Shown: piece after piece, positions 47,267 through 59,200 of the stretch
Layout of the letters: the number at the start of each line of letters is the position of its first letter
Numbering within the stretch: position 1 is the first letter of the stretch
Source: Oxyruncus cristatus
Lineage: Eukaryota > Chordata > Aves > Passeriformes > Cotingidae
Assembly (NCBI GenBank): GCA_013399855.1
Contig: VXAY01002875.1
Span: 772-64,771, forward strand
Length of the DNA stretch: 64,000 nt
Direction of reading: 5' to 3'
Program-made: the position numbers and the translations under genes
The notes under the pieces: model-generated
What the model saw: only the letters and a program-made list of their open reading frames with translations
Database searches by the model: none
Told to the model about the DNA's origin: nothing

Positions 47267-50200
47267 CTGCAACAAAAGCACCATTACTATGTGAAAATGA
47301 GAAACTTTGCAATTATAGTCAGAAACAACTGAGGCCAGGTTTGACCATTCTTTAATATACATAGTTGTTCTTATGTATAAATAATTTTGTATTAAAAAAA
47401 AATAAATCTCAGAGGACTAACACAGGCAGTACACGATGTTTCACGCTTGCCTGTTCACAGCCCTTCTCCTCCTGCCTCCAACTCCTGGTCTAAAAAGCTA
47501 TGTATCCCGAGGAGCCGACGCAGCTCCTCCTACAAACAACGCATGTTACTGTTCCTTCACAATTCTTGTGGTGGCATCACACCTGTGAAAAAAAGAAACC
47601 TACCTAACTAAACACAGACACTAAGGCATGACTGTTTCTTATTTCTCCATCACAAAATTCCATGACAGATCTAAACACACTAACGGTGATTACTTGCACC
47701 ACAGTCGAGTGGGGTCAGATGCTACATGCTCCACACAAGTGCAGGAAAAGGCCAGAGTGAAATGAATACGTGAGCAGCTCAGGTCACCAGCTGCCCTCGG
47801 CCAAACTGCTGGCTGAAGCTTTTGCAGGCATCACTACAGACGCTGCGTAAGGAGGACCAAAACAAAAGATAATTATGCAAAGAGTCTACAGGGTTTTAAG
47901 GGCAGCTCCTCCAAAGCAAAACACATAGCAGGAAAGAAGCTGTGAAAGTGTCTAAAGGGAATAACAGACCTAATAGAAAAGTTCCCTGTTCTGGTTTTAG
48001 ACCGTTATTTAATTCTGTGGTGAGATAGTCAGCAACCCAACTTCTCATAGCCCTATATAGCTGCGGGTTGACTTTGCCCGGAGATTAGCGAGGGGAGGGG
48101 AGCTGTACACTTTAATGAAAAGAGAGCATTTCATCACCATTTCACACCTGGTAGAAAACAACGGCTGCAGTGCAGTAGTGATCACAGGCTGCAGAGCTCA
48201 AGAGTCTGTGTTTCCCAGAGCCACAGAGAGGAAACCCACACTGTGAGAGTATAGGGTTCGCCTGTGCCAGTTCCACCTGAGCTGCTGCTTCTGCCCATCT
48301 GCTCACACTCAAGATATGTTTGAAGTGAAAAACTGACGTAATTTAGAGTCAAGAATACTGGGGGAAAAAAAAAGTCAACAAACCCCAAACCAAACAACAA
48401 ACAATAGCCCCAGATTCTCTCACACCTTAAGTGTTGAAAAAGGCACCCATGAAGGTACAGGCCAGAAATTTGGGCAGGTAATGTAAAAGCATTGCCAAGA
48501 TAACTGTTTTCCTAAGCTGCACCATCCCAGGATGCCTCACGGGTGTCATACCATGCCCCATCCATGCTGGCTGGGGCCCTGGCTCACAGACCCCTCTGCC
48601 CTGGGCGCAGGGCAGGGGTTGTGCTGTGAGCACGTCTCCTGTAAAACCAGAGCTCTGCACTGCATGGGCCATAGCCAGAAACTATAAGGCCGTGGCAAAG
48701 GATATCTACCTTCCCTCGTTCTCTGGATGGCTGACTGGAGACACAGCGGGTTGCTCTGCTGAGGTGCAGAGCTCACGCCATGTCAGCCCTCCTCAGGGGC
48801 TGTGCTCCCCCACCACCGGTGGGCACGGGATGGCAAGAGTCTGTAGGTGCTGGATGTGTGCCCATTCTGCTCTCCATCTGTAAAACAAGGGTATTAACCA
48901 TGGAACACCCTCTACAGAGTGCAGGGGTTGTGCCAATGAAGGGCTGCAAGACCTCAGTGGAACAAGCTGTAAAACAGCTGAAAATAACACACTGCATTTT
49001 CAGAGCAGGACTTGGGAGAGTGGGACATGAATGAGGTCCACGGTCACAGCCCGAATAATAATAAGCCAAGCCGCCGCTCATCTGCTCATTAAGGCGGCAT
49101 TGTGCCTCCTCCACGCTGTGGGAGGCAGGGAGCCAGTGGAAAATGACTGAGGGATTATGGAATTAAAGCCCATATTGTGGCATGTCCGCATGGGGAGCGG
49201 AGAGGAAGGTTGCACAGACAACCTTAGCTCTGGTATTTCCTAACTTGACTCTACAACAAAGAGCCTGTCAGTCTGTCCATCCGTGGGTCAGTGGAACAGT
49301 TGAACATAAGGCTCCCCTGGGTTCAAGGGGAGGCTGAATGTAAATGATGCTGCTCATGACATTTCAGCTGAGAACTACTTCATGGGTGAGCTCACTTGTT
49401 TTCCTTTATACATTTAAATAGGTTATTTATTTTTCAAATACCAACTCGTATCTCTACCTGTAATGCAATTTTGCAGGCAGTTAATTCTGCATGGGTGCAA
49501 TTACCATAGGACCACACACTGCTGCACTTACAATACCAAAGATTTTTATCTCTGGGAGACTTCTGTAACTTCGAAAGCAGACAAATCATTCAAAACCTTA
49601 TATTCTTGGGAGAAAGGGGGGGGGGGGGCTATAGGGGAAGAAATGTTTCTGTGCATTTGCTTTTGTTTTCCCATGATCTTACTTTATGGCAACAGTAGGA
49701 CATCTTTTTCCCATGGTAATGTTTGCAGTCATCATACAGGTTTGTTTGTTTTTCTTTTGTGACACTAACTGCTGCTCTGGCTGCTCAGCAGGACTCTTAT
49801 GCTCTGTGTTGTATTTGCAAAACTGATCTGAAAAGTGGCTGCTAACCAACGTTTCAGTAGGAGAAAATGAGTTACCACAATAACTGCTTAAACACATACT
49901 GAAATGACCAGGAAAGAAATTTAAGGCTAGTGGGGATGTGCCTACACAAACCAGAGGCTCTTTGCTGCCTTCAGTGCTGTGCACTGCTCAGAGACCTGGA
50001 GGGAGGAGGGTACCTGTCTCTACCCACCAACTTTTGTGACTGCCTTCCAGGCAAGGTGTTCCTCTCAGCGCAGAGTCTCCATTTTTATTGCCACAGATAG
50101 TGTAAAATAAACGGCAGAACAGCTCTGTGTCAGAGGATCTGAGCAAATAACAAGCATCCTGCTAACACCAAATGCAGGTTTTGTGATGATTAGACAGCTC

Positions 50201-53200
50201 AGGAGATATTTACCATCAGTGATAAGCAGCGCACTACTGATAAGAAATACACTCCCACCTTCCAGTGGCCTTGATTCAAAGTGCCAGTGAAAGGATTAGT
50301 GGACACGTCTATAAATTCAGAGCTCTAATTCATCCGGGAGCGCAGCTGGAGTCTGCTGCTGGGAGTAAATCCCGGAGGGCAAAGATCTACAGTGCCTGAA
50401 GGTAAAGTATGGCAGTCAGTTTAAAGCACTCACAAAAGCTCGTTCCTCTTATCTTCCACAAATCCTTTTATCCTCCAAGAACTAACTAGGCTATCACAGA
50501 AAAGTAAAAAATGTGGATTTTTAAATGTTTTCTCAGTTTAGCTCCTTTGAAAAAGCACTGCAGCATTGTACCACTTGCACTCGGAGAAAAAAAAGGGCCT
50601 TGCTCATGCACAACCAAGCATATAAAACAGCTGAAAAAAATGTGTTTTGGTTAGTGAAGGTCAACACATACTGTATGAAGGCTCATTTCTTCTTTTTAGG
50701 GTAATGACTTGTTACAACTTTGCATCATTTCCTAAAGCAGAGATCCGATCTCTGTTCGCCTTGATCGCTTTTGAAATACCAGGGTTAAGGGGGATTTCAG
50801 GCTCTGTGCTGCCCCGTGGGCACCATTTAAAGCTCCCCATGGAGAAGAGTCAATTGAGAGTGAGTAGCTGGAGGAAGCAATTTAGCTGTATTATTTCCAC
50901 CATGAGCTCAGCATGTGGAAGCCACGAAAGGCAAAAACAACAAATGCCGTACAGGTCACGTAAGGAGGATCCCTCCAGTTCTGTGGGAGCAGGTCTGCGG
51001 TGCAAGCTGGGAGCAGGGAGAGGAGAGCTGGTTACAGCTTTCAAGCACAGGAACAGCTCAGAACAACCCGGCCTCCTGAACCACAGGGCCGCCCCCACGA
51101 TTTGAGGCTGGGAGAATTAACCCTCTGCTCTGGTTCCCTGACACCCAGTTACCATTTTGACATCAGCTGCACGGCAAGATAAACTCTGCTGGCTCGTGCA
51201 TCGTTTTTTTCCCCTCTCCGCCTAAGTACAATTCTCTATTTTCAGCAGACAGAACTCTAGAAAAAGGTATTTAATTCACATTTTGATAGCACATGTCTTT
51301 GCAGATAACAACAGGTTCTTGAGCATGTTTTTTTTCAAATGTGTCTTCCATCTTACTCTTTTGCCATCTGCAAATTTTTGGCATGATACTTCCCCCACTT
51401 GCTTTTCCTCTCAGAATGTATTCACAGCCCCTTCTCACCGGCAGGAGATGGCTTGGATGTACAGTCGTTTTCATTCCCTATTATTCTGAGCCGAGGCTGC
51501 AATTGATGGCAGACAGGATGCCACGTAGCCTAATAGCAAATTATGCTCCCAGCAGCTTGTGACTGTCTCTCCCCATGCTCCCTGCGATCCCTGCGACCAG
51601 CGGGTGGGGGAAACATGCTGTCTCTCTCTCAGCCATCCACTGGAGGGACCAGGAGTGCTGTGGGCATGGCCTGAGCAACACGGATACTGAAACAGGGAGA
51701 AAAGTCAATCACTACTGATCAGTGATGTACAGCTCCAAACAGCAGCACTTCTCCTTCAAATTACTTCCCTTCCCTCCTGCTCACATTTACCCTTCTCTCT
51801 GCAGCCGTCAGTATAGCCAGTTTCACACTGACTCCTGGACAAATGTGTCAGTTGACATTATTCGCTCCCAAGGTGACAGAGCACATCTTCAAGTATCTGC
51901 TAAAGGCATCAAAGTCACAAAGCCGATTTGTGCAGTTGGGTGTTTACGTGGTCTTTGGTCTTTTTCTACAGTAAAAGGCAATTGTCCCATTAAAGTCACT
52001 CATACAATATGCACATCACTGAAACAGAAAACCAGCAGTGAGTGCAGGTGAGCTTTGTTCCTCTGCTCTCATCACCGATCCTCCACAGCCTTGGAAGTGA
52101 CGAAGAAGTCTTTCCTCCCAGTTCTGGTAATGTGCTTCCAAGAAAACATTACACAGCAGGAGCAGGATACGAATTTTAGGTTTACCACTTGAACTAGAGA
52201 AAATGTTTCAAAATCATAATAAAAAAACTTACTTAACTCTCTCATAGCCAACTGTCAGTATAGCAACAGTTTGCCAGATCCCACCCAGCACATGCAGGAG
52301 GCATCAATCTCAGCTGCATGCTCAGGAACACTGTGAGCACTTTGCCCATGCTCTCCCATGGCGGACTGCCCCCAGCAAGGATCCATGCAGGCACCCCAAG
52401 AGACTTCCTCCCACAGATGCAGAGCCCAGGTCAACCTGACTGCCTAAGGGCAATCTGGCACTTTCATTGCCCAATTCTTCCCTTGGTCTCCAGTGCCAAA
52501 ACATTTCCCACATACTCTCTCCATCTGGAAGCAATTTCTCTCCAGTCCAGTTAACTGGACCAGTTAAGCAATGCCTCTTACTCCAGTGGACAGGCAGAGA
52601 AGAAGAGGCCTTTTAGCTGGCAGAAGGCTTTTTTCAATAACACTTTACCAATGGACAAAATAATCTCTGGACAAACAATCACCATCTGATTCATGAGATC
52701 AGCATGGCCTGACATCCTTTCTGCCTAGCTGTACTTGGTCAGGTCACTTCTGTCACCACAAATATATTCCTTTGCCACGGGACTAGTTATTGGCATCTTC
52801 CCATCTTAATTCAGGCTGGGCACTGGACCAGCCAGAGACAGCAGCTCACTCATTAATCATCTTCTGGTCATAAAATAATCCACGTCCCCAAGACTGAACT
52901 GATTTTCTGACAAGTTTCATGGGTTTAGCTAGCTCTACACTATAATGATCCTAAAGTCAGACATCTTGCCTAGCTTCCTGCCCACCAAGACCAAGGTCCT
53001 CTATACTGACCCAGAGAATAGGATCTACAAGCCCTCTGCATGGAGCTGGCCAACACTGCACATAGACAACACTGAGGGAGAAGACTTTCCTCTCTCAAAA
53101 AAATTGAGTATCAAAGATCTTGGTTCCCTATTTCTTTAAACTGAGACCAGTCTCCAGAGCAGGCAAGAGGAACCTCACCATGAGCTGAAGACTCTAAGTG

Positions 53201-56200
53201 ATGCCTTCTCAGAGGAAACAGGGTGAAGAATCACCATGAGGACACAAGCCCCCAAACCGTGACTTCCTCACCTGCTCAGAGTGGCAGCAGCTCACAAGTA
53301 TGCATCTCTGCTCAAAACACTGTGTCCCAGCTCCCATTTGCACTGTGTTACCTTCTTCAGTTTGCAAGGCTCTCCTGTTGTACACTAAAAGATGAAAACA
53401 TCCCCTCACCAGATCCTTGAATCCAGTGGCTAGACTGCCAGACTGGTAAAAATATCACAAGGGAGCTGCAGCAACCCTGACCTTAAGTTATTTAACAGCC
53501 TGATCAGCAGCAAAAGCTCTGCTTGCCAAGCCCATGCTGCAAACAGACATTTCAGACACTGCACTTATTCCACCAGCAGCCAGGCTGGGAGCGCGGCCGC
53601 TCAGCGCGCAGCCCTGGTCGAGCGCACGAGTTGCTTTGCAAAGAGCGCATTGAGCCATCTAATCTTGCAGGAGATGTCCCGCTGCCTGCTCCCCCCACAA
53701 AGGGGGAAAATCCTTTTCATTTCTATTCTTTTGATCTTCTCTGCCAGACGCTGCTGGATGCCTGTGGGAACGGATATTTGCTCAAAAGAATAAATGGTGT
53801 ACGCTAGACCCTCAAGTCTCTTCATTAGAGGGGAACAAACATTTGCGGCCTGTTTATGTTGCCCCAGCACCAAGCAAGGACAGTGGGACCCAGCTCCATG
53901 CTTACATAAAGCCACATTATCCCAGTCTTGCAAAAGGTGAAGGCCAGCAGCAATGGGACAAGCGCATTACAAGAAGACAAGGGGGCAGTCAGCACAGGAG
54001 GTTCGCAATAGAAGGCAAATAGTTCAGCAACAATTGATTCTAAAACCCTGAGGAGCAAGACCTGTGAGTGTGTGTGTGTGCCCAGCAAGGGACAGAGAGC
54101 TTAGGCTACAGTAAACAGCATTTTGGCTGCAAGACCTTTTATTATTTATTAATTTCTTATTAATGCCCATGGGGGCCTTCAAAATGTAAGTAATTGAAGA
54201 AAGGGATTGGAGTCCCATCTCCAAAAAATGTTCACCACACCTTAAAGAACATCTCTTGCAGGATGAGAATCTGCAGCCCTGGTATAATTGGGTAGCTCCA
54301 GTTAAATTTGGTGGAGAACTTGGTTCCCACTTGCACTAGACAGAGCAGTCTTTACGACTACACCCTTCATGGGAATCTATTTGTTTCACTCCATTTCTGG
54401 TCCAAAGTGTGAACCTGCCTCCCTACTGTTTTGCTGTTTGTCCACCTTGCTATTTGCTTGCAACCATGACAGGGAGAAAGCTGCACATTCCTGAAAACCT
54501 GAATAAGAAACACGCAAAAATGCTTGCACATTTCAGATTTCGTCTGGGACAGGCACTGAGGAGGGACAAGAGAGCAGCTGAACGTCGCACTAGCCCTTTT
54601 TCTAGGAGAAGAAAAGGCTATGGATCGCATTATATTCAGCCAATGGTATCATTTAAAACATCTTTCCTCCATGCCTGACAAGTGCATACTAAACAGCACC
54701 TTCGGGCCACTCTCTAGAAACACCAATATTCTTAACAATATCTTGAGAAGTGCTCCTGGTGGAGAGAATTTAAATGAGGCAAAAGGTTACATAAGGGACC
54801 AGGAGACAACCCTGTAAAGGAATCTGTCTGAGGCACTCCATGTATACAACACAGAGAGCGAGAGGTGGTGAGCAGTAAATCACAATCCAAAGATCTTGGT
54901 TTCCAGAAACATGAGGATGTCATGCCCACTTCTCCTCGCAGCCAAACTCTTCAATCCACTTACAATTAAAATACTTTAGGCAGCAGCAGCCCCAGTTGAC
55001 TAAGTAAATGCAGAGCTATTACAACCTTGATTTCATCATCCCTAGAATGAAAAAATATATCCATCCAGGAAAGAAATGTATGTCAGGAGCTTGGAGACGA
55101 CTCAGAGGCAACCACTACATAGCAACAGAAGGCAGCACTTCCAACAGCAGCTGGAAATGTCTGCACCAGTTTGATTGCCTCTTTTCAGCAAGTGGAGTAA
55201 AATTCGCCAACTCACTGATGCACCCCCAAACAAGAAGTTTCACCACAGAGAATGGATTTGGCCCAGCATCTACAAACATACCCTCAAAGGGACTGAATGT
55301 GTGTGTCACTGGCCGCAAGTCCCTCAAGAACTCGTAAACTACAGATCTAGAGGCAGATGCTTATTGTAGAATAACATGCTCTCCAGCACTCTGAGCTTTT
55401 GTCCTAATGGGATGACTTTTATAAAAAAAAAATTACATATTCTAGCTAGTTTGCCCAACGTTATCATCTCCGGCACCCTCCCTTTCAGCACAACCAGCAT
55501 GGAAATCAGGTGCGTGAGACTAATTAGCACAACTCTGTGTTGTGCTAAGTCCTGATCTCAGGATTTGTCAGACAGATGCCGAGCACAGAGCTGAGTCCGT
55601 AGACAAGTCACTCAAGATGGGATGCACCTCATCCAACCTTAAACATCTAAACCCAAAACAGTTGTCCAAGTTCCCTTGGACAAAAGACCATGGAGAGGAA
55701 CAAGAATTTCTGAAGGGCAACTTGAGATATGCAGGCCACATCATCCAGCCTGTTTAAATACCTGCCCTTGAATGAGACGAACTGCACCCTAACAGTTTCA
55801 CTTGAGTTTATATGGACCTCAACAGCTATCTCAAATGTAGAAATTTAAGTTAATGGAGGTGAGTTTCATGTTCCTCCATTCCGTGGCAGGTCATTTATTT
55901 AGCCTATGAGCTCTAAAGGCTACGGTATTGCACCTGCCTGCTGCAAAAGGGTCCAGTGCTAATACAAGACAACTTTGCAGAGTTACTCCTACTACAAATT
56001 CGTCAGAACCAGCCATTTACGCTTCAAAAACACAGTGTTCTGGGACAAAACTCCTTCTACTGTGCCATTCATAAATTGATATAGCAAGGAGATGGCCTCA
56101 TTAGTCACAAAAAATCAAATAAGATGACAAGCAGTAACAGTACAGACATTTCCAGGGAAGGATGGGAAAGAAGGCAGTCACAGCCTGAGCCTTAGCAGAG

Positions 56201-59200
56201 ACACCACTGGGACTTTTGAGTAGTACTGATTGCTGATGTCCCAGCTGCAGGACGGGCAGCACAACACTAATAAGATGTTATAGGAAATACAGGATCTCTC
56301 TTGTCAGAGAAGTCATAGAAAGGCCGATGTGATAACCCTCTAAAAGCCAAGGCTGTTCTTCACAACTATATGTGAATGGTAAATAACAGCTGCAGATAAA
56401 AGGCCACTTAAGGCTAAAGACCACTGATTGCACAAGAAAACTTGGATGTGAAAATAATGAGGCTAAAAATCAGATGAAGAGTGGGTTTTTTCCTTCTAGA
56501 ATTGAGATCCTGGAGAAGCCCCAAATAAGCATAAAAAGCAGAGAAAAAAATTCAACCCGTTCAAGACAGAACAGCAAACATTTACTTAAGGATTTGTGAA
56601 GCAACGATTCAAAAGACCTCATCTCATTTGTTCTTTCTGACACTAAGCCACATGTAGCAGAGCACATCTGAACTTGTGCCTCCAGCTCCAGCAAGGCGAA
56701 AGGGGCTGTTCCCTGGCTGCAGCAGAAACTGTGACAAGGACTCACATCCCTGCAAGAGCTCCCAGACTTCTGAGCTCCCTGCTGCTCATCCTGAGCGCAG
56801 GTTTTCGCACCAGGACATAGACCAGTCTGCAAGTGCTCATCAGCTGGTGCTGAGGACCTTCTGTGTGTTAGGATGACAGCTGAGCTGAGTGTATAAACCC
56901 TGGTGGCACCCACACATTGAACTTGGACACAGCAGCCCCTCAGTGAATATAACTCACACTAACAAACTCCCGGCTCCCTGTGCAATACCTAAGTCCACCC
57001 TTGCAGGGGACAATCAAAGTTACATGATTTTGTCTAGGCAGGATCAAGAACTCATAAGCATATTCTGGCGCCTGTAGTCCTGAAGTGTACAGAGTAAACG
57101 AGTAATTGCACAAATTTGGGTGCTACAAAACTTGAACGTGGGTGTTTCCCAACACGAAGAGTAAAGTTTTTGTTTTGTTAATTGAATCTTCATGCCCAAC
57201 TAAGCTGTGATACATTTTCCCTGGACTTTTATATTATTAAATTATGGCCGAAAGAGCCAATTTTAAACCAAAATTGGAAATCTTTTCTTTAATATTTGCT
57301 CTTTCACACCAGTCTTCACAAAACTTAAAGTGCAGCATAAAATAGATTCTACAGTATCTGCTTTAGGAGAGGAGCATATGATAAATTACTTGCCTAGGAG
57401 GAGATGATGTTATTAATCAAAATGACTTTAGGGTGTAGTGTTTTGAAGTTGTGTTGAGTATTAAATAACAGGTGGAGGTAAGGAGGTTTTTCCTTTTGAA
57501 ATCCTAAATCTAAGCCTATTCAATAAAATGATTTAGATACCTGTTAGCCAAGTTGTCACAGAAAAAAAAATCTTCACAAAGAGACAGTGTAAATTAAAGC
57601 CTTCAAATCAAAATCAGGATGTAAAGATTGCTTTGCATGTCTTTTCATAACGAATAATGACACAGTTTGGTCTCTTACAGAATTTGTTCAAGATTACTTG
57701 AATGGCACGAAGTGAACGCAGCTCTGCTGTCCCCTGAAAGTAACAGCTATGAGCACTTCCTGATTAAATGAAGGTTTTACTTTGCATTCTCAGATTCTCC
57801 TTTCCAGATCAATTTATTTTACCAGGAGCCATTTCATCTGCTGCTGAGCTATACTGCCAAGGAATGCAAATTCATAGCACTAACTGAGGGCATCACACAA
57901 GACTTGTCCTATAGAGGTCCAGAGAGAGGAAAACTACCACAGAAATAAGAGTTCGCATGTGTGAACATGCATGCTCATTCGGGACAGAACGAAGTCTTGC
58001 TTGTTTCTGCTGCTCAGGGCCTTTCTGTCAAAGGTTTTTAACTGTGCTTTTAGCACAATCTTTGGAATACAGAATACATGTAGTAGCTTGGTTTGAATTT
58101 CTGGTTAAGGATTCTGATTTTTTGTAGAGGGGATAATGGTAGAGTGGGGAGAGGGAGCTCGCGTTTCAACTTGGTCTTTCCCTTACAGTTTTATTCCATA
58201 CTAAAATCTGGGCTACGTAGCAACCTTTGGAGGAAGATACTGACACCATACATAACACCAATCCACGCTGGGACTAGCTGAATGGTTTATTTAGATAACT
58301 TAGCCCCCCTGTAGCTGAAATTAAATCTGATGATTCCCTTGCAAGACCATGGAACCAGCTGTGACTAGAAGGGTGCCGGGATATATACTCAACACTGTGT
58401 CCCACAGTAGGCTTGTACCCAAGTCAGGACATTACAGTCTGGATGAACTCTGGAGTACAATGGATTGTACTCTGCCTGGAAGTCAGTTACAAGTAGAGTG
58501 CCACAAGGCCTATACTTGGATTCATCCTGTTCAACATCTTTATCAGTTACCTAGGTGAGAAGTTTGATGACACTTCTACCATATTTATGGATGACACCAA
58601 ATTGGTGGGACCAGCCAACAAAGACACACTAGGGCAGAGCTGCTCTGGAAGGATGGGACAGAAACCTCATGAAATTCAACAAGGACAAACACCTCGTCCT
58701 GCACCTGGGGAGGAAGGACTCCCTGCAATGACACAAAGAATGTGATTATATCCCTGTACTTGGCACTTGTGAGAGTGCATCTAGATACTACATCTGGTTT
58801 TGGTTCCCATAACACGAGACACACAATGATAAAGTGAGGTGAGTTCAGCTGGGAGCCACCAAGATGGCTGCAAGGAGAGACTGGGGGAACGGGGCTTATT
58901 CAACCTAGGAGGCAGAGGAAAAAAACATCAGCTTTGTTTTTTACTACAGAGAACTGAACTATAGGCCTTTTAAGATCCCTTCTGGTTTGAATTATCCAAT
59001 GACTCTGTAGGAAGGTAAGTTCTCTATCCATTGATCACTAATCCATGGTGAAAACCAGCACTCCAGCAACCTTAGCCCAGTAGGTAGTCAGAGAATACGA
59101 AAGTGAAAGCTTTCACAAAGCTGAACTCCACGGCAATAGAAAAAGAATCGTGCACTCAGTGGCCTTCTCCCTTTTTCCACTGCTCATCAGCAGTGCCCTG

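Noticed and set aside
47267..47362. ATG-initiated upstream extension of the METTL24 terminal exon
   Set aside because: It crosses the TTGTTGCAG acceptor; the residues before IDVLK are intron translation.
50647..51105. 152-codon + ORF in the METTL24 intron
   Set aside because: No recognisable family or splice context; overlapping antisense ORF of similar quality.
56470..56913. 147-codon minus ORF in the METTL24 intron
   Set aside because: Same strand as METTL24, but the protein reads continuously from GHQK to IDVLK without it. No domain recognised.
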